Shown here: positions 25,679-36,819 of the stretch, piece after piece | How positions within the stretch are numbered: the stretch's first letter is position 1 | Layout of the letters: each line of letters begins with the position of its first letter | Assembly (NCBI GenBank): GCA_022774705.1 | Contig: JALFLM010000107.1 | Location: 1-38,041 of the forward strand | Source: Lachnospiraceae bacterium | Lineage (GTDB): Bacteria; Bacillota; Clostridia; Lachnospirales; Lachnospiraceae | Reading direction: 5' to 3' | DNA: 38,041 nucleotides | The notes under the pieces: model-generated | Seen by the model: the letters and a program-made list of their open reading frames with translations, nothing else | Told to the model about the DNA's origin: nothing | Databases searched by the model: none | Translations under genes and position numbers: made by a program

Positions 25679-27013
25679 CTACCGTTTACTGGAGGGTCTC
25701 CAGATTCTCTGTTTTTCCGCTTCTTTTATCAGCTGGTCCCGGAAATCGGGGTGGGCAATGGAGATGAGCCGTTCCGCCCGCTCCCAGGAGGTGGCCCCCT
25801 CCAGATTAACGGCGCCGTATTCTGTTACGATGTAATAGACCTGACTTCTGGGGGAGGTGATGATCTCTCCCTGAAAATGCGGCAGGATACAGGACTGCAG
25901 GGTGCCGTTTTTGTCCCGGAAGGTGGAATTAACGCAGATAAAGGACTTGCCGCCTCTTGATATGGAGGCACCTTCCAGAAAATCAAGCTGTCCGCCTGTT
26001 CCGCTGATCTGTCGGGTGCCCACGCTTTCCGCGCTGACCTGACCGTACAGATCCACGCTGATGCAGCTGTTGATGGAGATCATGTTGTCGATCATGCCGA
26101 TCACATCGGGCCGGTTTACGTATTCCAGAGGATAAGCTACAACAGTTGGGTTGTCATCCAGCCATTCATACAGACGGGGCGAGCCGATGGCAAAGCCCAT
26201 GACACTTTTTCCCGGATTGATGTTTTTCATACGGTTGGTCAGTTTCCCCTGAAGAGCCAGCTCCAGATAGGCATCCGAGCACAGCTCGGTGTGCATGCCC
26301 AGATCCTTCAGATCGGAATCAGCCAGCAGGGTTCCCACAGCGTTGGGCATGCCGCCCACCCCGATCTGGATGGTGGAGCCGTTTTTAATAAAAGGAAGAA
26401 TGTGCTCGGCGATGAGGATTTCTTCTTCCGTCAGAATATGCTCCGGCGTTTCCCGAAACGGCTCATGTTCTCCTTCTACGATATAATCCACTTCGGAAAT
26501 ATGAATACAGTCATCGTAGCCGCCTCTGATTTTTGGCAGGTGTTCATTGATTTCCAGAATCACGATCCTGGCTTTTCGCAGAATTTCCGCAGAAGTCCCT
26601 GTATTAATGGAAAAATTGAAATAACCGTGCTTGTCCATGGGAGGTACCGCAATCATGGCCACATCCACATCAATGAAAAAATGGTAGTAGGCAGTCAGAT
26701 TATGGAAAACCATGGGAATAAAATAGCACTGTCCCTTGTCACATAATTTCCGCTCGTAAGGGGAACAGTGCCAGGTGTTGTAGGTAAAATGCTTCTGCTC
26801 CGGATCGCATTCCACCACTTCGATGGGGCCGCTGATCATATTGCCCCTGATCTTTACATCGGTCAGCTCATCCTTTCTCCTTGCCAGTGCCTGGTCCAGC
26901 AGAACAGGCTTTGCCGTAGCGGTAGTATAATCCACCCAGTCACCGCTTTTAATCACACGCACCGCCTCATCAGGGGTACGGAGCTTGCTTCTGTACTCGC
27001 TGTAATAATCCAT
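25679..27013 (-). CDS. Acetyl-CoA hydrolase/transferase family: butyryl-CoA:acetate or 4-hydroxybutyrate CoA-transferase
   Basis: This 444-residue family I CoA-transferase moves CoA between a short-chain acyl-CoA and acetate. The catalytic Glu is E243 in LGMHTELCSD. Other hallmarks are IQIGVGGMPNAVG, SVGTRQISGTGGQLDF and VTEYGAVNLEGATSWERA. The SDLKDLGMHTE and SGTGGQLDF runs resemble both butyryl-CoA:acetate CoA-transferase (But) of gut butyrate producers and 4-hydroxybutyrate CoA-transferase; sequence alone does not separate them with certainty. The start codon at 27013 on the minus strand has AGGAGAG upstream. No butyrate pathway gene (thl, crt, bcd) is adjacent. It is divergent from groESL. 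Confidence 0.9.
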   Translation of the reverse strand: MDYYSEYRSKLRTPDEAVRVIKSGDWVDYTTATAKPVLLDQALARRKDELTDVKIRGNMISGPIEVVECDPEQKHFTYNTWHCSPYERKLCDKGQCYFIPMVFHNLTAYYHFFIDVDVAMIAVPPMDKHGYFNFSINTGTSAEILRKARIVILEINEHLPKIRGGYDDCIHISEVDYIVEGEHEPFRETPEHILTEEEILIAEHILPFIKNGSTIQIGVGGMPNAVGTLLADSDLKDLGMHTELCSDAYLELALQGKLTNRMKNINPGKSVMGFAIGSPRLYEWLDDNPTVVAYPLEYVNRPDVIGMIDNMISINSCISVDLYGQVSAESVGTRQISGTGGQLDFLEGASISRGGKSFICVNSTFRDKNGTLQSCILPHFQGEIITSPRSQVYYIVTEYGAVNLEGATSWERAERLISIAHPDFRDQLIKEAEKQRIWRPSSKR

Positions 27014-27239
27014 AAAATCTCTCCTGTAAGATTCGCGTACTTCAGTTCCTGTTATTCTGAGTATATCATTTTTCCATACAGCATGCCACCGTATCCGGAA
27101 AAAACGTATCCGTCAGGCAGAGTCCAGGCTGTTTTACCAGGTTGCTGCGAAAAAACTTTAAAACCAAGAAAAACAGTAAAAAAATAAGAAAACATGAGAA
27201 AACGACTGAAAATACACTGATTCAGATAAAAACAGCCTG

Positions 27240-27268
27240 TTGCAAATAATCATTGGATTTAATAATAT
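27240..27268 (+). promoter_or_regulatory. groESL promoter TTGCAA-N17-TAATAT
   Basis: TTGCAA at 27240-27245 and TAATAT at 27263-27268 are spaced 17 bases apart; transcription would start near 27275, just upstream of CIRCE. The remainder of the 27014-27364 gap (27028-27239) is A-rich and shows no convincing gene. Confidence 0.7.
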
Positions 27269-27280
27269 ATACACAGTTCG

Positions 27281-27307
27281 TTAGCACTCAAATGAAAAGA
27301 GTGCTAA
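27281..27307 (+). promoter_or_regulatory. CIRCE operator (HrcA binding site)
   Basis: A perfect TTAGCACTC-N9-GAGTGCTAA inverted repeat lies between the promoter and groES. It is the classic HrcA repressor site controlling class I heat-shock genes; the groESL operon should be derepressed by heat or misfolded protein load. Confidence 0.98.
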
Positions 27308-27364
27308 CAAAGTTAAAAGCAAAGTTAAGGGCTTTGAGAACCCGTCAGTAAGGAGGACATTAAG

Positions 27365-27643
27365 ATGAAATTAGTACCTTTAGGTGATAAAGTCGTTTTA
27401 AAACAGAAAGAAGCAGAAGTTACAACAAAGTCCGGTATTATTCTGGCAGGCAGTGCCGCTAAGGAGAAACCCCAGGAAGCAGAAGTTATCGCAGTAGGAC
27501 CCGGAACCAGCGAAGTTACCATGATGGTGAAACCCGGTGATGTGGTAATCTATTCCAAATACGCAGGAACAGAAGTAAAGCTGGGCGATGAAGAATTCAT
27601 CGTTGTAAAACAGGCAGATATCGTAGCTGTTGTAGAAGAATAA
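27365..27643 (+). CDS. groES: Co-chaperonin GroES
   Basis: This 92-residue Cpn10 forms the heptameric lid of the GroEL chamber. It starts KLVPLGDKVVLKQKE, has the mobile loop around TTKSGIILAGSAAKEKPQ, and the strand PGDVVIYSKYAGTEVKLGDEEF near the end. AAGGAGG precedes ATG 27365. It is the first gene of a CIRCE-controlled operon, 89 bases before groEL. The length is standard. Confidence 0.98.
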   Translation: MKLVPLGDKVVLKQKEAEVTTKSGIILAGSAAKEKPQEAEVIAVGPGTSEVTMMVKPGDVVIYSKYAGTEVKLGDEEFIVVKQADIVAVVEE

Positions 27644-27726
27644 TCGTATTAAGACCGGATATTACTGTAAAGACTATATATTAAAGACTATATATTATTG
27701 TTTTATCATTATCGTTTGGAGGATGA

Positions 27727-29352
<1,626 letters not shown>

Positions 29353-29379
29353 CATTCGGTTATACCCGGAATTTATGTG

Positions 29380-29417
29380 CCGGGCAGACGGACGATGGTC
29401 TGTCTGCCCGGTTTTTT
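29380..29417 (+). terminator. groESL terminator
   Basis: A 10-bp GC-rich stem CCGGGCAGAC/GTCTGCCCGG with a 12-base loop is followed by six Ts (29412-29417). The rest of the gap to 29616 shows no gene and only weak promoter-like sequence. Confidence 0.93.
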
Positions 29418-29616
29418 ACGTATGGTTCCCGTTCCGGCCCAATATTTGATAAATCGCATCTGCAGGTTGCCTGCGGCTGGGTTTTATGATAAGATATCTG
29501 CAGACGGAAAGACCGTGGTGATGCAGGCCGCCTGAGACCGGTATGGGTGGTCTGCCCCTTTTGCGTTACGGGTTTACGTAAAATATATTATATGAATAAT
29601 CAGGAGGATGAGCAGG

Positions 29617-30111
29617 ATGGAAAGTCAGTATTACGAACATCTGGTACATTGCAAAGCTTCACCGCTGGTGCAGATTTTGAGAGTACTCAGTGTGGTGGGC
29701 TTTGTTTTTTCATTCATACTTATGACCACATCGATCATTGTGGGAATCATTGGCTGTGTGCTGATGGGTCTGCTGTTCTGGTTCAGCAATCAGGAAGCCG
29801 GAAAAGAGTATGAGTATGTCTATGTGGATGGAGATATTTCTTTTGATGCGATTTACAATAAGTCAAAAAGAAAAAACAAGGCAAAGACATCATGGGAGGA
29901 GACCAGGCTGGTCTGCAGAGCGGACGCTCCGGAGCTGGAGGGCTATCGTCAGAAAAATGCAAAGGTACAGAGCTTCACCGGCAGCAGTAAGGAGGGTATC
30001 TACGCGCTTGTTACCGAAGCAGGCGGTGTACCTGTCATTACATATTTTGAGCCCGCACAGGAGATGCTGGAGATGATGTGGCGCAAATCACCTTCCAGAG
30101 TAAAACGATAA
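29617..30111 (+). CDS. Small membrane protein, DUF6106-like
   Basis: This 164-residue protein starts ESQYYEHLVHCKASP. It has two adjacent hydrophobic helices (about residues 18-60, VLSVVGFVFSFILM and IIVGIIGCVLMGLLFWF) and a cytoplasmic domain with EYEYVYVDGDISFDAIYNKSKRK. This layout resembles the Lachnospiraceae family DUF6106; I am moderately sure and no function is known. ATG 29617 is preferred over ATG 29608 because AGGAGG ends at 29607, too close to the first ATG. It ends in a basic tail (WRKSPSRVKR). It appears to be a single gene between the groESL terminator and its own terminator. Confidence 0.8.
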   Translation: MESQYYEHLVHCKASPLVQILRVLSVVGFVFSFILMTTSIIVGIIGCVLMGLLFWFSNQEAGKEYEYVYVDGDISFDAIYNKSKRKNKAKTSWEETRLVCRADAPELEGYRQKNAKVQSFTGSSKEGIYALVTEAGGVPVITYFEPAQEMLEMMWRKSPSRVKR

Positions 30112-30126
30112 CAGGATAAGATGATA

Positions 30127-30174
30127 AAACCGTTCTTTCAACCGGCATTTCCGACCGGTCAGGGAGCGGTTTTT
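30127..30174 (+). terminator. Terminator after the DUF6106-like gene
   Basis: A 9-bp outer stem AAACCGTTC/GAGCGGTTT (one G-T pair) encloses an inner ACCGG/CCGGT stem, followed by a run of five Ts ending at 30174. Confidence 0.8.
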
Positions 30175-30253
30175 CAGCCTGAGGGAGCCTCTGTCCGGTT
30201 CCATTGTTCGGCATATTGTGCTTTTTCAACCGGTTTTCCGACGAAATTTTTAT

Positions 30254-30282
30254 TTGACAATGGATATCTTTTCTGATAGACT
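30254..30282 (+). promoter_or_regulatory. guaB promoter: TTGACA-N17-TAGACT, extended -10
   Basis: A consensus -35 TTGACA (30254-30259) and TAGACT (30277-30282) are 17 bases apart, and TGA precedes the -10. Transcription would start near 30289, giving a ~150-base structured leader. Confidence 0.75.
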
Positions 30283-30297
30283 GTAAAACAACTTCAG

Positions 30298-31893
<1,596 letters not shown>

Positions 31894-31945
31894 TCAGATT
31901 TTCCTGTCGGATATTGATGCAGGATAAAAAGTGAATTTCACTGTG

Positions 31946-31979
31946 AGAGGAGATAGTCAGTCAGATTATCTCCTCTTTT
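31946..31979 (+). terminator. guaB terminator
   Basis: A 10-bp stem AGAGGAGATA/TATCTCCTCT with an 11-base loop is followed by a short T-run to 31979. The rest of the gap to 32102 shows no clear promoter or gene. Confidence 0.8.
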
Positions 31980-32102
31980 GCCAGCAGATGATGCCAAAAC
32001 TGTAAAGAAGAATCAAAAAGAAAGTGAACTGTTCGCAGCAAAAGAATTACGGCAATGACCATTGAGAAAATGATCATGGTAAAGGAGCAATAGCAGATCA
32101 TT

Positions 32103-32864
32103 ATGGTACAGAATTCAGATAAACTGCCTGAAAAAGGCAGAAACGGAAAAACGGATGGAATGGTTCAGGAAAAACACAGCTCAGGAAATTACGGCGCAGG
32201 TAAATGCAGACCGGGAAAAAAGAGAAAAAAAGGTTCTTCCACCGGCAGACTGCTGAAACGCCTCTTTTTCTGTCTGGCTGTGCTGTGTGTTCTGACATGG
32301 ACCGTAAACGGTTTTTCAGGCGGTGGGTATTTTGATAACAGCGGCTTCAGGAAAACTGTGGAAGCGCCCCGGGATGATGAAATGCCGGACTGGATCACAC
32401 AGCAGTTTCTGCCGGTAAATGATTATTCCAGACCGGGAATCCCTCTGGAGCAGGTGAACGGTGTGGTGGTTCACTATGTGGCCAATCCCGGGAGTACCGG
32501 CTGGGAAAACTGGCATTATTTTGAGGGACTGTCCGAGTCCCATGAGACGAAGGCAGGAGCACATTTTATCATTGGTCTGGACGGAACAATCATTCAGTGC
32601 GTTCCGCTGAGCGAGCTGACCTACTGCAGCAACAGCAGAAATGTGGATACGATTTCCATAGAATGCTGTCACCCCGGGGAAGACGGCAAATTTACCGATG
32701 AGACCTATAATTCTCTGGTAAAGCTCTGCCGCTGGCTGCTGGATTATTACCATCTGGACAGCGATGACGTGATCCGGCATTATGATGTGACAGGTAAGCT
32801 GTGTCCGCTGTACTTTGTGGAACACGAAGACGCCTGGGAAGCATTTAGGGATAAGCTGAAGTAA
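32103..32864 (+). CDS. N-acetylmuramoyl-L-alanine amidase (amidase_2), membrane-anchored
   Basis: This 253-residue zinc amidase cleaves the bond between MurNAc and the stem peptide. It has a basic, disordered N terminus of ~48 residues, a single membrane helix (about 52-72, LLKRLFFCLAVLCVLTW) and an extracytoplasmic amidase_2 domain. The zinc ligands are H124 (VVVHYVANPG), H226 (VIRHYDVTG) and C234 (KLCP). The Shine-Dalgarno AAAGGAG is 15 bases from ATG 32103, longer than usual; an internal ATG at residue 20 is possible but would remove only part of the basic tail. It lies upstream of a SpoVAF-like gene, so a spore cortex or mother-cell role is possible but not shown. Confidence 0.9.
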   Translation: MVQNSDKLPEKGRNGKTDGMVQEKHSSGNYGAGKCRPGKKRKKGSSTGRLLKRLFFCLAVLCVLTWTVNGFSGGGYFDNSGFRKTVEAPRDDEMPDWITQQFLPVNDYSRPGIPLEQVNGVVVHYVANPGSTGWENWHYFEGLSESHETKAGAHFIIGLDGTIIQCVPLSELTYCSNSRNVDTISIECCHPGEDGKFTDETYNSLVKLCRWLLDYYHLDSDDVIRHYDVTGKLCPLYFVEHEDAWEAFRDKLK

Positions 32865-32867
32865 AAG

Positions 32868-32929
32868 GGTATAAACAGGTAAGAGGTATAAACAGGTAAG
32901 AGGCATAAACAGGTAAGAGGTATAAACAA
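32868..32929. repeat. 17-bp intergenic tandem repeat
   Basis: Three full copies of GGTATAAACAGGTAAGA (third copy with T to C) occupy 32868-32884, 32885-32901 and 32902-32918, followed by a partial copy to about 32929. It begins 3 bases after the amidase stop and lies in the 144-base gap before the SpoVAF-like gene. Confidence 0.93.
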
Positions 32930-33008
32930 TCAGAAAAAAGCCATACTATAGCAGAACAGGAAAGCAACAAAAAAGAAAGTGTTTGCCTGAAAGGATCTGG
33001 AGGTTGAT

Positions 33009-34460
33009 ATGGCTTTTACAATCAGTAAGAAGATTGATGATAATATCCGGTATTTTCATAAAAGGCTGGCTGTGGACCGCAATTTTGATATTATTTACCG
33101 GGTTCTGAATATCAGCGGGCGCAGGGCCTGCCTTTATATGGTGGATGGATTTACAAAGGATGAGGTGATACAGAAGCTTCTGCAGACGCTCATCGGGACG
33201 AAGCCGGATCAGGTGCCGGCAACGGCCCACGAATTGTCAAAGACGCTGCTTCCCTACGGGGAGATTGGTCTGGCAAAGGATGCCGATACAGTCATCAATG
33301 AGCTTTTGATGGGAATTACCATCATGTTTGTGGACGGGTACGATCAGGCACTGACCATCGACTGCCGGATCTATCCTGTCCGGAGCGTGGAAGAACCGGA
33401 CAAGGACCGGGTGCTGCGCGGCTCCAGAGACGGATTTGTGGAGACACTGGTATTCAATACGGCGCTGATCCGCCGCCGGATCCGCGACCCGAAGCTGATC
33501 AATGAAATCATGCAGGTGGGCAGCAGTTCATCCACCGATATCGCCATCTGCTACATGCAGGACCGGGTGGATCAGGAATTGCTGGAAACCATTAAAATGC
33601 GCATGAAAAATCTTCGGGTGGATGCACTGACCATGAATCAGGAAAGTCTGGCGGAATGCATTTATCCGCACAAATGGTACAATCCTTTTCCGAAATTCAA
33701 ATATTCGGAGCGCCCCGACACGGCTGCAGCGTGTATTCTGGAGGGAAGCATTGTTATTCTGGTGGATAATTCACCGGCGGCCATGATTCTTCCTTCCAGT
33801 ATTTTTGATATTATTGAAGAAGCCAATGATTATTATTTTCCGCCGGTTACAGGCACATATCTCCGTCTGAGCCGGATGCTGGCATTTCTTCTGGCCATGT
33901 TTCTGACACCGCTGTTTCTGCTGGCGGTCAATTACCCGGAACTGCTTCCGAACTCCATACGTTTCATCCTGCCCCGGGAACCGGTAAATGTACCATTTAT
34001 CTGGCAGCTGCTGATTCTGGAATTTGCAGTAGATGGTCTGAAGCTGGCAGCGGTCAATACGCCCAATATGCTGACGACGCCTCTTTCGGTGATTGCCGGG
34101 CTGATCATAGGTGATTTTGCTGCCAGTTCAGGGTGGTTCAACGCGGAAACCATGCTGTATATGGCTTTTGTGGTGTTGGCTAATTACACCCAGACCAGTA
34201 TGGAGCTGAGCTATGCGCTGAAATTCATGCGCCTGATTCTGCTGATTCTCACCCAGCTGTTGGGTGTATGGGGATTTGCCGCAGGCACTGCGATCGCACT
34301 GGGAGCCATCATCGGCAACCGCACCATCGCCGGGAAAAATTATCTGTATCCCATCGTTCCTTTTGACGGAAAAGAGGTTCTGCGGCGGTTCTTCCGGGTG
34401 CGCATCCAGTATACCTGGGAGCGCAGTGAGGAGAACGGAGAGAAAAAGGATATGCAGTGA
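33009..34460 (+). CDS. SpoVAF/GerA-family spore germination protein
   Basis: This 483-residue GerA-family membrane protein has an N-terminal cytoplasmic domain and about five membrane helices in the C-terminal half (from LAFLLAMFLTPLFLLAVN on). RGSRDGFVETLVFNTALIRRRIRDPKL and SSTDIAICYMQDRVD are closer to SpoVAF, the spore inner-membrane protein implicated in amplifying germination, than to classical nutrient receptors. No GerB or GerC subunit and no spoVA genes are adjacent. GGAGG precedes ATG 33009. The helicase gene follows 48 bases downstream. This gene is the clearest sign in the window that the organism sporulates. SpoVAF versus another GerA-type protein is not settled. Confidence 0.88.
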   Translation: MAFTISKKIDDNIRYFHKRLAVDRNFDIIYRVLNISGRRACLYMVDGFTKDEVIQKLLQTLIGTKPDQVPATAHELSKTLLPYGEIGLAKDADTVINELLMGITIMFVDGYDQALTIDCRIYPVRSVEEPDKDRVLRGSRDGFVETLVFNTALIRRRIRDPKLINEIMQVGSSSSTDIAICYMQDRVDQELLETIKMRMKNLRVDALTMNQESLAECIYPHKWYNPFPKFKYSERPDTAAACILEGSIVILVDNSPAAMILPSSIFDIIEEANDYYFPPVTGTYLRLSRMLAFLLAMFLTPLFLLAVNYPELLPNSIRFILPREPVNVPFIWQLLILEFAVDGLKLAAVNTPNMLTTPLSVIAGLIIGDFAASSGWFNAETMLYMAFVVLANYTQTSMELSYALKFMRLILLILTQLLGVWGFAAGTAIALGAIIGNRTIAGKNYLYPIVPFDGKEVLRRFFRVRIQYTWERSEENGEKKDMQ

Positions 34461-34508
34461 AGAGAGAACGGTACGACAATAAAAAGAGAAGAGAAGGAGA
34501 AGGGACAC

Positions 34509-36380
34509 ATGAAAAGGGAACTGGCGGATAAAATGACCGGTCCGCAGTATGAAGCGGTGACTCATAAGGATGGCCCCATGATGGTGCTGGCAGGACCGGG
34601 ATCGGGCAAGACATTTGTCCTGACCCGCAGGATTCAGGAGCTGATTGAGGGCGGTCATGTAAACCCCGGCAATATTCTGGTGGTGACGTTTACCAGAGCT
34701 GCTGCCGACCAGATGAAGGAACGCTTTCTGAAAATGTCCGGGCAGGAGACCACTGTCGTGTCCTTCGGTACCTTTCATTCTGTTTTTTTCAAAATCATCC
34801 GTTATGCATATCAGTATACGGGGAACCAGATCATCCGTGAGGAACAGAAATATGCGGTTCTGCGGGAAATCATCAGGAGCCGGCAGGTAACCATTGAGGA
34901 TGAAAAAGAATTTATCAACGGTATTCTCAGTGAGATCAGTGTGGTCAAAGGAGAAATGATGGACCTTGATCATTATTATTCTGTTTCCTGCCCCTCTGAT
35001 GTGTTCCGCAGTATTTACATGGCTTATCAGGGGTGGATGGATCAGAACCGGATGATTGATTTTGACGATATGCAGGTCATATGCTGGGAGCTGTTCCGGG
35101 GCAGGCCGGATATTCTGGCCTCCTGGCAGAAAAAGTATCAGTATATTCTGGTGGATGAATTTCAGGATATCTGCCGGATCCAGTACGAACTGGTTCGGAT
35201 GCTGGCGGCGCCTCAGAACAATCTGTTTATCGTCGGGGATGATGACCAGTCCATCTACCGTTTCCGGGGAGCAAGACCGGAGATCATGATGGGATTTGAG
35301 AAGGATTATCCGGGCTGCAGAAAGGTTCTGCTGGATGTGAATTTTCGCTGTGACCGCAATATTGTGGCGGCAGCAGGCCGGGTGATTGAAAAGAACAGAA
35401 CCCGGTTTACCAAGGCAATCCGGGCTGGCCGGCCGGCTGCCCATGCGGTGCTGGTAAGAAAATTCGATGACAGCAATCAACAGTATCTTCATGTGATCCG
35501 TGAAATACAGAAAAAATCTCAGGAAGGAACTCCTCTGGAAGAAATGGCGGTGCTTTTCCGGACAGTCCGCTGTGCCGGAGGGATGGTTCAGAAATTGATG
35601 GATTTTAATATCCCTTTTCAGATGAAGGATGTTCTGCCTGACCTGTACAGCCATTTTATCAGCAGAAACATCCTTGCCTATGTGCGGATTGCCATGGGAA
35701 GCCGGGAGAGAAGCGATTTTCTTGAGATCATCAACCGGCCCAACCGTTTTATCAGCCGGAATGTATTTGATACGCCTCAGGTGTCTTTCGGTGCACTGGC
35801 GGCAAAGTTCAGGGACAGGGAATGGATGGCAGACCGGATTTACAAGCTGGAAGTGCAGATTAAAATGCTGTCGAAAATGACGCCGTATGCGGCCATCAGC
35901 TATATCCGCAATGCCGTGGGATATGAACAGTATCTTCAGGAATATGCGCAGTTCCGCCGGATGAAGCCTTCGGAACTTCTGGATGTGCTGGATGAAATTC
36001 AGGAGGCTTCCAGAGAATTTGATACATACGAAGCATGGCTGCAGTATATTGAATCCTATCAGAAGGAGCTGAAGGAGCAGGCCGCTGACCGGAACCGGAG
36101 GGGAGAAGGCGTGGTGCTTTCCACCATGCACGGATCGAAGGGGCTGGAGTATGATACAGTTTATATCATAGATGCCAATGAGGGAATCACTCCTCATGAA
36201 AAAGCGGTGCTTGACGAGGATATAGAAGAAGAGAGGCGGTTGTTTTATGTGGCAATGACGCGGGCAAAAAACCATCTGCTGATCTGCTGCACGAAAGAAA
36301 AGTTTAATAAAGCCCAGCAGCCTTCCATGTTTATAAAAGAATTTCTGGGATCAGGAAAGAAAAAACAGAAGAAAGAATAA
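34509..36380 (+). CDS. UvrD/PcrA-family superfamily 1A DNA helicase
   Basis: This 623-residue 3'-5' DNA helicase has all the SF1A motifs: Walker A AGPGSGKT with K34, Ia VVTFTRAAADQMKER, motif II D216-E-F-Q-D, motif III DDQSIYRFRGA, motif V STMHGSKGLEYDTVYI and motif VI EERRLFYVAMTRAK. It is shorter than PcrA/UvrD (~720-750) and lacks their long C-terminal Tudor-like domain, matching the compact UvrD-like helicases common in Clostridia. GAAGGAGAAGGG precedes ATG 34509. A Lys-rich tail ends the protein. Role in repair or plasmid/replication fork processing is inferred from the family. Confidence 0.93.
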   Translation: MKRELADKMTGPQYEAVTHKDGPMMVLAGPGSGKTFVLTRRIQELIEGGHVNPGNILVVTFTRAAADQMKERFLKMSGQETTVVSFGTFHSVFFKIIRYAYQYTGNQIIREEQKYAVLREIIRSRQVTIEDEKEFINGILSEISVVKGEMMDLDHYYSVSCPSDVFRSIYMAYQGWMDQNRMIDFDDMQVICWELFRGRPDILASWQKKYQYILVDEFQDICRIQYELVRMLAAPQNNLFIVGDDDQSIYRFRGARPEIMMGFEKDYPGCRKVLLDVNFRCDRNIVAAAGRVIEKNRTRFTKAIRAGRPAAHAVLVRKFDDSNQQYLHVIREIQKKSQEGTPLEEMAVLFRTVRCAGGMVQKLMDFNIPFQMKDVLPDLYSHFISRNILAYVRIAMGSRERSDFLEIINRPNRFISRNVFDTPQVSFGALAAKFRDREWMADRIYKLEVQIKMLSKMTPYAAISYIRNAVGYEQYLQEYAQFRRMKPSELLDVLDEIQEASREFDTYEAWLQYIESYQKELKEQAADRNRRGEGVVLSTMHGSKGLEYDTVYIIDANEGITPHEKAVLDEDIEEERRLFYVAMTRAKNHLLICCTKEKFNKAQQPSMFIKEFLGSGKKKQKKE

Positions 36381-36420
36381 AAAAGAAGAAATAAACAGAA
36401 GAAATAAACCGGGAAATTGA

Positions 36421-36464
36421 AAACGCCCCGCAGCCGGATTGATGTACGGCTGCAGGGCGTTTTT
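36421..36464. terminator. Bidirectional terminator between helicase and DUF1292 gene
   Basis: AAACGCCC-C-GCAGCCG pairs with CGGCTGC-A-GGGCGTTT around a 10-base loop, with one mismatch. It ends in a run of five Ts and has As on the other side, so it serves both convergent genes. Confidence 0.92.
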
Positions 36465-36479
36465 ATACAGTATGATCTG

Positions 36480-36797
36480 TTATGACTGCATGTCTTCAGG
36501 AACATTGTCGAAGAAATCAACTTCATCCAGATGTTCGTCGAATGCATCGATTGCTGCGTCAAATTCATCATCGTCTTCGATGTTGATAAGCTGAGGTATA
36601 CCGTCCTTATCAACTCCGTAGCCGTAGATAAATACGCGTCCCTCCGGATCAGAAAGATCTTCCATGGGCTGTACAGCGATATACTCCTTACCGCCTGTGG
36701 TATAGATCAGAAGTACGGCACACTCCATGGTGCTGCCGTCATCCAGTTCGATGGATACAGTTAAATCGATTCCGGGATCATCATTTTTCTTTGCCAT
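36480..36797 (-). CDS. DUF1292 family protein
   Basis: This 105-residue acidic cytosolic protein matches DUF1292 (YrzB-like): an N-terminal beta region IDLTVSIELDDGSTMECAV, then IYTTGGKEYIAVQP, VFIYGYGVDKDG and an Asp/Glu-rich end (IEDDDEFDAAIDAF). No biochemical role is known. ATG 36797 has AGGAG upstream on the minus strand. It lies 22 bases after the ychF stop in the same direction, so the two are probably one transcript. In other Firmicutes the family sits near mltG, ruvX and similar genes; that context is not seen here. Confidence 0.9.
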   Translation of the reverse strand: MAKKNDDPGIDLTVSIELDDGSTMECAVLLIYTTGGKEYIAVQPMEDLSDPEGRVFIYGYGVDKDGIPQLINIEDDDEFDAAIDAFDEHLDEVDFFDNVPEDMQS

Positions 36798-36819
36798 AAT
36801 ACATTCTCCTTTATAATCA

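Noticed and set aside
32868-32929. Possible CRISPR array
   Set aside because: The 17-bp copies are contiguous with no spacers, and no cas genes are present.
34128-36275. 715-codon open frame on the minus strand across the helicase gene
   Set aside because: It is antisense to a helicase with all motifs intact, encodes a His/Pro/Leu-rich product without recognisable domains, and has no ribosome binding site. It is a codon-bias shadow.
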